Origin: Ancylobacter novellus
GTDB taxonomy: Bacteria > Pseudomonadota > Alphaproteobacteria > Rhizobiales > Methylopilaceae
Assembly: GCA_003241695.1 (NCBI GenBank)
Contig: QFPN01000005.1
Span: forward strand, 1 to 64,000
Reading direction: 5' to 3'
Length of the DNA: 64,000 nucleotides
The translations under genes were made by a program, and so were the position numbers. Positions 28,165-37,687 of this stretch are shown piece by piece. The stretch's first letter is position 1. Each line of letters begins with the position of its first letter. The notes under the pieces are model-generated. The model ran no database searches and was not told where the DNA came from. It worked only from the letters and a program-made list of their open reading frames with translations.

Positions 28165-29262
28165 TCACGGTCGCGCCAGCACCCCGCCGGTCATCGGCCG
28201 GGGGGCGCCGGTCGTGCCAGGATAGGTGAGCGGCAGGCCTTTCAGGCTCCTCACCGCCAGCACTGCGAAGGCCTGCGCCTCGATTGCGTCGGCCGCCAGC
28301 CCCACTTCGTCGGCGGTCTTCACCTCCGCGCCGAGGCGCTCGCGCAGCATGGCGAGCAGCGTCGGATTACGCGCGCCTCCCCCCGAGACGATCCAGAGCG
28401 CCGGCGGGGACGGCAGATGCTCCGCCCCGCGCGCGACCGAGGCCGCGGTGAAGGCGGCGAGCGTCGCGAGAGCGTCGGCGAGCGGCAGACCTTCGGTCGG
28501 CGAGGCGTCGAAAGCATTGCGGTCGAGCGACTTCGGCGGGCGCTGACCAAAATAGGGATGGGTCAGCAGACGGGAGAGCGCCGCCTTGTCCACGTTGCCG
28601 GAGGCCGCGATGCGCCCGCCGTCGTCGAAGGCCGCGCCGGTCTCGCGCGACAGGCGGTCGTCCATCAAGGCGTTGGCGGGGCCGGTGTCGAAGGCGATCA
28701 ACTCGCCGCCCTGGCCGATGAACGTCACGTTGCCGACCCCGCCGAGGTTCAGCACGGCGAGCGGCCGGGGAAGGTCGAGCCCGCCGACCAGCACCGGGTG
28801 GATCGTCGGCGCGAGCGGCGCCCCCTGCCCTCCCGCTTCGATGTCGGCTGCGCGGAAATCATAGACCACGGGGCGCTTCAGCCGCCGCGCGAGATCCTCG
28901 CCGTCGCCGATCTGGACCGTAAGACGCCGTTCCGGCCGGTGCAGCACGGTCTGGCCGTGGAAGCCCACGACGTCGACGCTTGCGAGATCGATCGCGTTCT
29001 CGGCGGCGAACGCCTCGACCGCGGCCGCATGGGCCGCCGTGACGATCGTCTCAGCTTCCGCGACCGCGCCCGGACGCGCGTCGCGGTCAGTCATCGCGAC
29101 CGCGTCGACGAGCGCGCGGGCGAGCACGGCGCGCTCTTCCGGGGTGTAAGCGCGGTAGCCGCTCGGTCCGAAGCGCTCGATCCGCTCGCCGTCGGTCTCG
29201 ACCAGCGCGACGTCGACGCCGTCGAAGGACGTCCCGCTCATCAGTCCGATCGCGCGCATCAA
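28165..29262 (-). CDS. anmK: Anhydro-N-acetylmuramic acid kinase
   Basis: This 365-residue enzyme converts 1,6-anhydroMurNAc and ATP to MurNAc-6-phosphate during cell-wall recycling. The family signature MSGTSFDGVDVALV opens the protein, followed by FHGQTVLHRP, NLGGVGNVTFI, FDTGPANALMDD and the C-terminal SGGGARNPTLL. Length is normal. The lytic transglycosylase products it consumes fit the other peptidoglycan genes in the window. It follows the DUF2778 gene by 10 bp on the same strand and may be co-transcribed. Confidence 0.96.
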   Translation of the reverse strand: MMRAIGLMSGTSFDGVDVALVETDGERIERFGPSGYRAYTPEERAVLARALVDAVAMTDRDARPGAVAEAETIVTAAHAAAVEAFAAENAIDLASVDVVGFHGQTVLHRPERRLTVQIGDGEDLARRLKRPVVYDFRAADIEAGGQGAPLAPTIHPVLVGGLDLPRPLAVLNLGGVGNVTFIGQGGELIAFDTGPANALMDDRLSRETGAAFDDGGRIAASGNVDKAALSRLLTHPYFGQRPPKSLDRNAFDASPTEGLPLADALATLAAFTAASVARGAEHLPSPPALWIVSGGGARNPTLLAMLRERLGAEVKTADEVGLAADAIEAQAFAVLAVRSLKGLPLTYPGTTGAPRPMTGGVLARP

Positions 29263-29272
29263 GCTTTCAGCC

Positions 29273-30547
29273 TCAAAGTCCCGCCATATAGGTCGGCAGC
29301 GCGGCCATGTTGGGCACCACGACGAGCTTGGCGATCTCGCCGGCCTTGAACGCCCGCAGGAACCGGCCGTAGTCCTTGAACACCACGCAGCCGTTCGACT
29401 GCGAGCGGGGGCCGCCGCCCGCGTACATGTAGGAATGCGCCAGGAGGCCGTCGCGGTTGAAGACCTTCTTCTGGTCGCGCGGCGTCAGGCGGATCGCCTC
29501 CGTGCCGTGGAACAGCGCCTCGCGCATCCGCATGTCGTAGACGTTGGGCGGGGTGGGCCCACGGTTCTTCTCGCGCACATAGGCCGGGTTGTCCTGCCGG
29601 TGCGCGAGGCCCGAATGCGCCTCCAGCCGCTCGCCGTTCGGCAGGCGCACCGTGGCGGAGGCGATGTCGTAGATCGCGATCCCGCGGCGCCCGCTCAGCA
29701 GCCGCGAGGCGTCGTCGCGGCCGAGCAGGTTGCGGAAGAAATCGTTCGGCGTCTCGCTTTTGGCGTCGAGCTCGGGCGCCGCGTAGGCGAGCGCCGCCGG
29801 GCGCGGAGCCTGCGCTTCGGGCGTCTTCGTCTCCGGTCGGACAACCGCGATCTCGGCGCGTGACGGCGCGATCGTCGAGGTCATGCGGGCGAAGTCTGCG
29901 GGGCGCGGCCTCGGCATCGGCACAAAGACCGGCTCGGCGACCACCGGCCGATCGACCGGCATGGGCTCGACCACGACCGGATCCGGCTCGGGTGAAGGCT
30001 GCTCAAGTGAGGCGAGCCGGATGACCGGGGCAGCCGGGACCACGGACGCCTCGACGGGTTTTTCGAGCGCGACCACGCGCGGCGTCGGAACGGGCGCAGG
30101 TTCCGCGGCCGCCGCCATGAGGGCCGGAGCGTCGAGCAGCTTCGCTTCTCGCCAGCCAGAAGTCGTCACGGGCTGGAGCGAGGCGACCTGCCACTCCGAT
30201 GGGTTCTGGTCGAGCATCGACCGGTTGTCGGACATCTTCGCGCCGAGCGCCGCGAGTTTTTCGCCAAGAGCCTTCGAGCCCGCGTGGCCGAACTCGACGT
30301 CATGCTCGGCAAAAAGCGCGGCCATCCGTCCGGCTGAGGCACCCTGCTCACGCGAAAATCCCGGCTGCCGCCATTCGGCGAGCGCTCCGGGGCGGTGCGA
30401 GGCGGCGGCGACGAGGTTAGCGGTCGCCATCGAGGTGACGGCCAGCAAAGCCGCGATCGAACCGCCGCTCGCCAGGATCAGCCCAGCACTGAGACAGATC
30501 AGCCGACCCCCGCGGCCTCGGCGCGCTACGTGAACGCTTGTACTCAT
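29273..30547 (-). CDS. DUF2778 domain protein, L,D-transpeptidase-like, membrane-anchored
   Basis: This is a 424-residue envelope protein. A hydrophobic segment at about 16-48 is a signal anchor, residues 50-270 are a Pro/Ala/Val-rich linker, and the C-terminal 150 residues form a DUF2778-like domain. That domain ends in HSYMYAGG...SNGCVVF, with His371 and Cys387 placed like the catalytic pair of L,D-transpeptidases. Tlde1-type T6SS effectors share DUF2778, but no T6SS or immunity gene is nearby, so a housekeeping peptidoglycan role next to anmK is more likely. This is inference. Confidence 0.82.
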   Translation of the reverse strand: MSTSVHVARRGRGGRLICLSAGLILASGGSIAALLAVTSMATANLVAAASHRPGALAEWRQPGFSREQGASAGRMAALFAEHDVEFGHAGSKALGEKLAALGAKMSDNRSMLDQNPSEWQVASLQPVTTSGWREAKLLDAPALMAAAAEPAPVPTPRVVALEKPVEASVVPAAPVIRLASLEQPSPEPDPVVVEPMPVDRPVVAEPVFVPMPRPRPADFARMTSTIAPSRAEIAVVRPETKTPEAQAPRPAALAYAAPELDAKSETPNDFFRNLLGRDDASRLLSGRRGIAIYDIASATVRLPNGERLEAHSGLAHRQDNPAYVREKNRGPTPPNVYDMRMREALFHGTEAIRLTPRDQKKVFNRDGLLAHSYMYAGGGPRSQSNGCVVFKDYGRFLRAFKAGEIAKLVVVPNMAALPTYMAGL

Positions 30548-30792
30548 CGACCGGCATCCCCCAACGCCAACGGCGCGGTCGGTTACTCAAAAGACTTTGC
30601 TGCGGCCCGAGGCGATCAGCGTCACAGGAACGTGGCTAAGTCGTCCCTAACTGTGACCCAAAAACGTTAACCATCTTTTCGCGGCAGGTTAGCACGCCGG
30701 CGCGCTCGCGGATCATGCGTCCAGCGTGGATTTGCCGCGCGAACCTGCTACACACCGCGCTCTTCTTTCCGCCGGCCGACCGAGCTTTTGTG

Positions 30793-32052
30793 ATGACCGT
30801 CTACCGTTCCGACCTCCTGCGCCTGCTCGACGAGCGCGGGCAGATCCATCAGGTCTCCGAGCCGCACGAGCTCGACAGGCTGGCGTCGGAGGGCCGCGTC
30901 ACGGCCTATATCGGCTACGACCTGACGGCGGCCTCGCTCCATGTCGGACATATGGCCAACATCATGATGCTGCGCCGCCTCCAGCAGGCCGGCCACAAGC
31001 CGATCGTGCTGATGGGCGGCGGCACCACCAAAATCGGCGATCCCTCGTTCCGCGACACCCAGCGCCCGCTGCTCGACGACGCCGCGATCGCGGCCAACAA
31101 GGCGACGATCAAGGGCGTCTTCACGCAGTTCATGAGCTTCGGCGAAGGCGCGGGCGACGCCGTCATGGTCGACAACGCCGAATGGCTCGACCAGCTGGAA
31201 TACGTGCCGTTTCTTCGGGAAATTGGCCGGCACTTCTCGGTGAACCGCATGCTGTCGTTCGACAGCGTGAAGAACCGGCTCGAGCAGGAGCAGCCGTTCT
31301 CCTTCCTCGAATTCAACTACATGATCCTGCAGGCCTACGACTTCCTGGAGCTGAACCGCCGCTACGGCTGCCGGCTGCAGATGGGCGGCTCGGACCAGTG
31401 GGGCAACATCGTCAACGGCATCGAGCTCGGGCGCCGGGTCGACCAGGCGCAGCTCTTCGCCCTCACCTGCCCGCTGATCACCACGGCCTCCGGCGCCAAG
31501 ATGGGCAAGACGGCCGGTGGCGCGGTCTGGCTGAACGCCGACATGACCGGGCCCTTCGCCTTCTGGCAGTACTGGCGCAATGTCGACGACGCCGACGTCG
31601 AGCGCTTCCTGAAGCTCTTCACCGACCTGCCGCTCCCGGAGATCGCGCGCCTCGCGGCGCTCGGCGGCTCGGAGATCAACGAGGCCAAGAAGGTGCTGGC
31701 GACGGAGGCGACCGCGATCGTGCACGGCCGCGCGGCGGCGGAAGAGGCCGAGGCCACGGCGCGGAAGACCTTCGAGGAAGGCGCGCTCGCCGAGACGCTG
31801 CCGACAGTCGAAGCGTCGCGCGCGGCGCTCGAAGCCGGCCTCGGGGTGCTGGCGGCCTTCGCCGAGGTTGCGGGGCTCGTCGCCTCGAACGGCGAGGCGC
31901 GGCGGCTCGTGAAGGGCGGCGGCCTCAGGGTCAACGACAAGCCGGTGACAGACGACCGCGCGACGCTGACGCTCGCGGACCTTACCCCTGAGGGCGTCAT
32001 CAAGCTCTCGCTCGGCCGCAAGAAACACGTGCTGCTGCGGCCGGCGGGCTGA
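30793..32052 (+). CDS. tyrS: Tyrosyl-tRNA synthetase
   Basis: This is a 419-residue class I synthetase. The HIGH motif reads HVGH (50-53) and the KMSKS loop reads AKMGKTAGG, as in related TyrRS. A C-terminal S4 RNA-binding domain is visible (VKGGGLRVNDKPVTD). The specificity region MGGSDQWGNIVNG is intact. The ATG at 30793 was chosen; the open frame extends to 30715 but adds an atypical tail. The divergent spacer to the DUF2778 gene (30548-30792) has no gene and contains scattered TTAAC motifs. Confidence 0.96.
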   Translation: MTVYRSDLLRLLDERGQIHQVSEPHELDRLASEGRVTAYIGYDLTAASLHVGHMANIMMLRRLQQAGHKPIVLMGGGTTKIGDPSFRDTQRPLLDDAAIAANKATIKGVFTQFMSFGEGAGDAVMVDNAEWLDQLEYVPFLREIGRHFSVNRMLSFDSVKNRLEQEQPFSFLEFNYMILQAYDFLELNRRYGCRLQMGGSDQWGNIVNGIELGRRVDQAQLFALTCPLITTASGAKMGKTAGGAVWLNADMTGPFAFWQYWRNVDDADVERFLKLFTDLPLPEIARLAALGGSEINEAKKVLATEATAIVHGRAAAEEAEATARKTFEEGALAETLPTVEASRAALEAGLGVLAAFAEVAGLVASNGEARRLVKGGGLRVNDKPVTDDRATLTLADLTPEGVIKLSLGRKKHVLLRPAG

Positions 32053-32135
32053 GGCTCATTGCCGGAATGCGCTTCGGGACGGCCCACCGGGTCTTCTCGA
32101 GCCATGGGGAGCGTTCAGCGGCCCCAACCGCCCTT

Positions 32136-32170
32136 GTGCTGAGGAGCGCCGAAGGCGCGTCTCGAAGCAC
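32136..32170. repeat. Short intergenic hairpin repeat between tyrS and the AsmA-like gene
   Basis: Near-complementary arms GTGCTGAGGAGCGCC and GGCGCGTCTCGAAGCAC flank a short loop. This looks like a third class of REP-type hairpin. It sits at the convergent gene ends and might also reduce read-through. Confidence 0.5.
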
Positions 32171-32190
32171 GCAGCTCGGCTGCCATCAGA

Positions 32191-35100
32191 CTACTGCGGC
32201 GTCCCGCTAGTGGAGCCGGTGGCCGCCTCGTTCGTCGGCGCGTTCTGGCGGAACTCGAACAGCTTGCGCAGAAAGCCCGGCGCGACGGCCGACATCGGGT
32301 TGATGGTCACCGCAGGTCGGCTGGTCGCGCCCTTCACCTGGAAGGTCACGCCGACGAGTCCGCCGTTCTTGCCGCCGCCGAGCAGCGCCCCGATCAGGGG
32401 AACGCGGCTGACGAGGTTGTTGAGCGCGTAGATCGGGACGAAGGTGCCGACCATGTCGACGCGGTCGGCCGCGTAGTTCACCGTGCCCGACAGCGTCGCG
32501 CCGAGCTGGGGACCGTAGACCACGGCCTCCTCGACCTTGATCACGCCGCTCGACTGCACGAACGAAACTTGCAGCCGGTCGAAGCGCGTCGCGCCTCGGG
32601 CGCTCGGCTGGCCGCCGGCCGGTTCGTTGGCGTCGGCGCCTGTGGTGCGGCGGACGCGCTCGAGCGCGGTCTCGTCGCGGACCGAGAAGTTGCGGATGCG
32701 CAGCAGGCCCGGACCGCCCGTGAGCGAGGCCTTCAGATCGAAGACGCCGCCGTCGATGCGGCCATAGAGATCCGCGAAACGGAAGAAGGCGCCGGCGTCG
32801 CCGCCTTTCACCTGCAGCCGTCCGTCCTCGCCGGTGGCGAGCGCGATCGGGCCGCCCCCGACGCGCCCGGAGCCGTCCGCCTCCGTAACCTTGCCGTCAC
32901 GGACCTTGACGCGGATGTCGAGGCCCGCCACGGCCTCCTGCCCGTAGCCGAGCCCCGTGCCGAGCTTCGCCGCGACGTCGAGATTCTTGGGCGTCCCGGC
33001 GGCGTCGGACTTGGCCTGCGCCCCGCCGCCTGATCCGGCCTTGCCGCGCATCTTGTCGAGTATCGGCTTCAGATCGAGCGCCGCGCCCTGAACCGAGACC
33101 GAGGTGACGCCGCCTTTCGCCTTGTCGATCTCGACGCGCGCGTCGTCGCCGGGACCGGGCCGGTAGATCGGCAGGGTCGCGGAAATCAGATCGCCCTTCT
33201 GGGAAAGTTCGATCGTGCCGCGCACGCTGCGGTCGCCGCTTTCGAGCACGAAGTCCCTGAGCGTCGTCTTCTCCACGCCGCGTTCGACCACGAAGCCGAG
33301 ACGGCCCGGCCGCCCCGCCGGCTTGCGGAAACCCGGCACGACCCCGTCGAGCCCGGCGTTGACGAGATCCGCCTTGACCGCGATCGGCGACGTCTGGTCG
33401 TCGAGCGAGAACTCGGCGGCGAGCGGCACGACGCCGGTCAGCGATCCGGGAAGGTCGAAGCCGAGCTGGGCGAGCTCCGCGGCGTCCGCGGTCAGCGTCA
33501 CGGCGAGCTTGCGACGGGGCGGCGCGCCTTCCGGACCCGGGGTCTCGGTGATCTGGACGACCGCCGGGGCGCCGGCGACGACGCCCTTTCCGGTCAGCGT
33601 CGTCGGCTGGTCGCCGGCCTTCAGGGTCAAGACGCCCTTCTCGAAAGCGCGGCCGGCGAAGACGCTCGCGATCTTCACGTCGCGCGCGTCGGCCGCAACC
33701 TTCACCGCCGCGGGCGGAGACTGGCCGGGCGGATGGCTGAGCTCGACGCCGACCTCCACGGCCGCGGTCACGCGACCGGACACCTTGGAGACGTCAAGCT
33801 GCGTCGGAAGCTGGTTAGGGCCGAGTTCGCCAGAGCCGACGAGCACGAGCGCGCGGCGGAGGGCGCCTTCCGCGGTCAGCGTCACTTTCGCCTTGGGATA
33901 GCGCGGTTTCAGGTCCGGCACCGAGAACAGCACGTTCTGGACGGCGAGCGGGCCGTCCGCCTCGGCCCCCGGAATGTCGGCGCGTTCGATCGTGACCTCG
34001 ACCGTGTGCCCGGTCGCCAGCACCCTGCCCTTGGCGTTTTCGATCCATGGCAGGGTCGCCGCGCCGCGCAGCCGACCATAGGAGAAGCGGATATCGAGGG
34101 CGAGCGACTCGTCCGGCAGCGGGTCGTGCGGACCGATCGTCGCGAGCACGCCGGACGGCACGTCGATGGTGAGCGAAAGGCTGTCGACCGTGCCGGATCC
34201 AACGTTCTCGACCACCCAGTCCCTGATCGCGGTTCCGAGGAAGAACGGCCAGAGCCGCTTGACCGCCGAGGCCGGCATCGGCGTCGATACCAAGCCGAGC
34301 CTGACGGCCGGGCTCGCGCCTTCGAAGCGCACCATGCCGGTCATTGCCGCATGGGCTGTCGGCCCCAGCGCCTGGGCGCGGCCGATTTCGAGCACGCCCG
34401 ACGTCGGTTCGAAAGTCGCTGCGAGATCGATCCGGTCGAGCCGAAGCGGTGCGTCGCCCGGAGCGTCGCCCGACAGCAGGACGTCTCGCCCCTCGATCGA
34501 CGCGATCCACGGCTTGCCGGGCGCCTCGGGGGCCGCGAGCGACCCGGCGAAGGTGAGCTGACCGCCGCGGCCGCGGACCTGCGAGGGATCGATCAGGATC
34601 GCGCGCTTCGCAGCGTCCCAGTGAAAGGCGAGTTGAACACGCTCGACCGCGACGGAGCGCGGCGGGACGGCTTCCGTCCCGGATTTGGCGGGGCCGGGCA
34701 TCGAGAATTCGAGCGCGCGCGCGTCGATCCTGCCTTCGGCCGCGAGAAGCTTCGCCTCCTGCCCGATGCGGGCGTTAAAATGGCCGGAAAGACGTCCTTT
34801 CGCCGGCGGCGCGCCCGCCTTTTCGGCGAAAGGCGCCGAATAAGGCGCGAGATCGACGTTCTCGAGCCCGAGATCGATGGCCCGGGAACGGTCCTGCGCA
34901 GGCGCGGAGACGGTGACGGCTGTCGTCCAGCGGTCTTCGGGCCTCGCCGAAGAGGCGGTCAGCGCGAGCGCGCCGCCCGAGCCGCGCGAGAGGCGAAGAT
35001 CGACGCCGTCGAGCGACAGCGGCGCCCGCGCGCGCGGCGCGACGAGGACGGTCGCGCCCGTGACTTCGACCTGTTCGAGCGCGCCCGCCGCGCCGTCCGG

Positions 35101-35697
35101 CCCCAGCAGGCGGTCGAGGTCGCCGATCGCCGACAGCACGCGCTCTGGAAGGTCGGAGTTCTTGGACGCGGCGTCCATCGCCATGTCGAAACGCATGTCG
35201 AGCCGCGGATTGGTGACGTGGACTGTCCGGACCTTCACGTCGCCGCGAAGCAGGCTGAGGCCGTCGAGCCGAAGCTCCACGCGCGGGACGCTCGCGACGA
35301 CCGGCCCGCCGCCGGACTTCGCGATCGTAAGATCGACGAGACGCAGCTCGACCCCGTCGCCTCCCCGCTGAAGCTCGGCGTCTTCGATCGCGACGACGTA
35401 ATCGAAGCCCAGCCGTTCCTGGAGCGCCGCCTGCACGCGCGGAGCGACCTGCGAAGCCGGTAGCGGCATGTAGAGGATCGCGAGCCAGATCGCCCCCGCC
35501 GCGGCGACGAGCGCCAGAACGCCGACGAAGGCGAAGCCGGCGAACCGCCGCGCCGTCAGCTTCGGAGACGCCGGCAGCCCATCCGCGCGGGTCCGGCGGC
35601 GGAAGCCGGGCAACCGCCAGCGTGCGCGACGGGCCGCGGCCGGCCCTGAGGCCTCGGATGACTTTTCCGACTCGGAAGGGATGGGCGCGTCCGACAT
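32191..35697 (-). CDS. AsmA/YhdP-like envelope protein (DUF3971), 1168 aa
   Basis: This is a very large protein with a single N-terminal membrane anchor (about 52-76) after a basic, Pro-rich cytoplasmic tail. The remaining 1090 residues are repetitive beta-strand-rich sequence with the AsmA-like C-terminal region (SGTVNYAADRVDMVGTFVP..., then LVGVTFQVKGATSRPAVTINPMS). AsmA/TamB/YhdP relatives form hydrophobic-groove bridges moving phospholipid between membranes. That role here is inferred from the family. The tail ends in a low-complexity NEAATGSTSG stretch. It is transcribed convergently with tyrS. Confidence 0.85.
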   Translation of the reverse strand: MSDAPIPSESEKSSEASGPAAARRARWRLPGFRRRTRADGLPASPKLTARRFAGFAFVGVLALVAAAGAIWLAILYMPLPASQVAPRVQAALQERLGFDYVVAIEDAELQRGGDGVELRLVDLTIAKSGGGPVVASVPRVELRLDGLSLLRGDVKVRTVHVTNPRLDMRFDMAMDAASKNSDLPERVLSAIGDLDRLLGPDGAAGALEQVEVTGATVLVAPRARAPLSLDGVDLRLSRGSGGALALTASSARPEDRWTTAVTVSAPAQDRSRAIDLGLENVDLAPYSAPFAEKAGAPPAKGRLSGHFNARIGQEAKLLAAEGRIDARALEFSMPGPAKSGTEAVPPRSVAVERVQLAFHWDAAKRAILIDPSQVRGRGGQLTFAGSLAAPEAPGKPWIASIEGRDVLLSGDAPGDAPLRLDRIDLAATFEPTSGVLEIGRAQALGPTAHAAMTGMVRFEGASPAVRLGLVSTPMPASAVKRLWPFFLGTAIRDWVVENVGSGTVDSLSLTIDVPSGVLATIGPHDPLPDESLALDIRFSYGRLRGAATLPWIENAKGRVLATGHTVEVTIERADIPGAEADGPLAVQNVLFSVPDLKPRYPKAKVTLTAEGALRRALVLVGSGELGPNQLPTQLDVSKVSGRVTAAVEVGVELSHPPGQSPPAAVKVAADARDVKIASVFAGRAFEKGVLTLKAGDQPTTLTGKGVVAGAPAVVQITETPGPEGAPPRRKLAVTLTADAAELAQLGFDLPGSLTGVVPLAAEFSLDDQTSPIAVKADLVNAGLDGVVPGFRKPAGRPGRLGFVVERGVEKTTLRDFVLESGDRSVRGTIELSQKGDLISATLPIYRPGPGDDARVEIDKAKGGVTSVSVQGAALDLKPILDKMRGKAGSGGGAQAKSDAAGTPKNLDVAAKLGTGLGYGQEAVAGLDIRVKVRDGKVTEADGSGRVGGGPIALATGEDGRLQVKGGDAGAFFRFADLYGRIDGGVFDLKASLTGGPGLLRIRNFSVRDETALERVRRTTGADANEPAGGQPSARGATRFDRLQVSFVQSSGVIKVEEAVVYGPQLGATLSGTVNYAADRVDMVGTFVPIYALNNLVSRVPLIGALLGGGKNGGLVGVTFQVKGATSRPAVTINPMSAVAPGFLRKLFEFRQNAPTNEAATGSTSGTPQ

Positions 35698-35850
35698 TCC
35701 GGGTGCGGATCTCCTCCGAAGCGGACGCAGCTCGTGATTCGGCGCGCGTCCGCAGTTGTGGACCCGGCGGGCGGACCGTGTTTCATCCTCGCCGTCGCCG
35801 CAAGCCTATCGGCGCCCAAGGCGGCGTTTTCGTGAAGGAGAGACGGACCC

Positions 35851-36321
35851 GTGACTCACTCTCTCGCCGTCGGCGCCGATGCGCCGGACTTCGACCTGCC
35901 CGTCGCCGGAGGCGGCCGGACCAGCCTCGCCGCGCTGAAGGGCAAGGCCGTCGCGCTCTATTTCTACCCCAAGGACGACACGCCGGGCTGCACCAAGGAG
36001 GCGATCGCCTTCAACCGGCTCAGAAGCGAATTCGAGGCCGCCGGCGCGACGATTCTCGGCGTGTCCGCCGACAGCGTCGCAAGCCATGACAAGTTCAGGA
36101 AGAAGCACGACCTCGCGCTCGATCTCGCAGCCGACGAAGAGAAGTCCATGCTCGAAGCCTACGGCGTCTGGCGGGAGAAGAGCATGTACGGCCGGACCTT
36201 CATGGGCGTCGCCCGCACGACCGTTCTGATCGGCCGCGACGGGCGGATCGCGAAGGTCTGGGAAAACGTGAAGGTCGACGGTCACGCCGAAGCCGTGCTC
36301 GAGGCGGTGAAGGCGCTTTAG
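35851..36321 (+). CDS. bcp: Thioredoxin-dependent peroxiredoxin Bcp, 1-Cys type
   Basis: This is a 156-residue cytoplasmic thiol peroxidase of the BCP/PrxQ family that reduces H2O2 and organic peroxides. The peroxidatic Cys47 lies in DDTPGCTKEA. In most family members a resolving Cys follows five residues later (CTKEAC); here that position is Ile52, and Cys47 is the only cysteine in the protein. It must therefore work as a 1-Cys enzyme. Initiation is at GTG 35851, preceded by AAGGAGAG. It is divergent from the AsmA-like gene and 77 bp before the M23 gene. Confidence 0.93.
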   Translation: MTHSLAVGADAPDFDLPVAGGGRTSLAALKGKAVALYFYPKDDTPGCTKEAIAFNRLRSEFEAAGATILGVSADSVASHDKFRKKHDLALDLAADEEKSMLEAYGVWREKSMYGRTFMGVARTTVLIGRDGRIAKVWENVKVDGHAEAVLEAVKAL

Positions 36322-36398
36322 GTCCAGCCCGCCGCCGTTATCCGCGGATTAACCATGTCGTCGGAGAATCTTCCCAACAAACTCGCGGGAAGAACTCG

Positions 36399-37604
36399 AT
36401 GCCGGCGGCTGCAGGAACACGCCACGCCTCTCTGCTTTCGGGCGCCGCCGACCGCATCGTGATCGAGCGCGGCGGCCGGCGCATGGCGATCCGCCTGCCG
36501 CGCCACGGCGTGGCGGCGCTCGCAGCGGCGCTCGCATTGCTCGGAGGCTGGTCCATCGCGGCCGCCGGCTACGTGTTCTTTCACGACGCCGTGGTGGCGG
36601 AACTCCGGCAGCGCTCCAACGCCGCTTCGAAGGGCTATCAGGCCGAACTCGCTGCCATGCGCGACGCGCTCGAGCGCACCCGCACCAAGGGGCTGGTCGA
36701 ACGTTCGAGCCTCGATGATCGGCTTGCGGAGATTCTGGCCCGGCAGGCCGCCATCGAGAAGCGCCAGAGCCGCCTCGACGCTCTCGCCGATCTCGGCGGC
36801 GGCGCGGAGACGAAAGACCGCTCCGACATCACCTTTTCGCTGAAGCCCGCCCCGATGGACGGCGCTTCCGCCCCGGAGGAAGCCGCACCCGCGCCAGGGC
36901 TGCGCTCTTCGGCGCTCGGCGAGGCGGAAAAGGTCGCGAGCGCGCTCGACGCGATCGAACTCGATCAGGCGCGTGCGCTCGAAGGCGTCGCCCTCAAGAC
37001 CGCGGAGCGACGCAGGACGCTCGAACGGGTCTACGACGCCGCCCGTCTGCGCCGTCCGGCGGTCAGCGACGGCCGCGCCCGCGGCGGGCCGTTCGAGCCG
37101 CTGCCGGCCGGATCGCTCACCTTCGAAACCCGCGCCGAGGAGATCCAGGCGGAACGCGCCGCGGTGTCGGCCTATGAGGCGGGGCTGTCGCGCGCGCCGA
37201 TCCGCACGCCCGCCCCCGGCGCTTCGATCTCAAGCGGCTTCGGCGCGCGGCCCGATCCGTTTCTGGGCCGGTTGGCTTTTCATGCAGGCATCGATTTCGA
37301 ACGCGACGCCGGCGAGAGCGTGCGTGCAACGGCCGGCGGACGCGTCACCAACGCCGGCTGGAGCGGAGGCTATGGCGAGATGGTCGAGATCGACCACGGC
37401 GGCGGCCTCGCCACCCGCTACGGCCACCTGTCGGCTGTGCTGGTGAGGGTCGGCGACGAGGTGAAGATTGGCTCGCTGCTCGGTCTTGCTGGCTCGACCG
37501 GCCGTTCGACCGGCCCGCATCTCCACTACGAGACGCGGGTGAACGGCGAGGCCGTCGACCCGATGCGCTTCCTCAACGCAGGACGACTGCTGGCGGCGCG
37601 GTGA
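36399..37604 (+). CDS. M23 family metallopeptidase (murein endopeptidase-like)
   Basis: This is a 401-residue envelope protein with one transmembrane segment (about 37-61), a helical coiled-coil region to about 220, and a C-terminal LytM/M23 domain. Zinc ligands are intact: His and Asp in FHAGIDFERD, and the HLHYE motif near the end; YGHLS is also present. Such proteins either cleave peptide crosslinks or activate amidases (EnvC/DipM type). With intact ligands it is probably catalytic. A GGGAAGA sequence precedes the ATG. Confidence 0.92.
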   Translation: MPAAAGTRHASLLSGAADRIVIERGGRRMAIRLPRHGVAALAAALALLGGWSIAAAGYVFFHDAVVAELRQRSNAASKGYQAELAAMRDALERTRTKGLVERSSLDDRLAEILARQAAIEKRQSRLDALADLGGGAETKDRSDITFSLKPAPMDGASAPEEAAPAPGLRSSALGEAEKVASALDAIELDQARALEGVALKTAERRRTLERVYDAARLRRPAVSDGRARGGPFEPLPAGSLTFETRAEEIQAERAAVSAYEAGLSRAPIRTPAPGASISSGFGARPDPFLGRLAFHAGIDFERDAGESVRATAGGRVTNAGWSGGYGEMVEIDHGGGLATRYGHLSAVLVRVGDEVKIGSLLGLAGSTGRSTGPHLHYETRVNGEAVDPMRFLNAGRLLAAR

Positions 37605-37687
37605 GCTGCGCGCGACGTCATGCGGCTCTCTCAAAGGCGCCGGGCGAGCAAATCCGTCATGACTCGCCGGGAAGCCCGAGGCGCGGA

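Noticed and set aside
29273..30547. Type VI secretion effector reading of the DUF2778 gene
   Set aside because: No T6SS, VgrG, PAAR or immunity gene is present, and the protein has its own membrane anchor.
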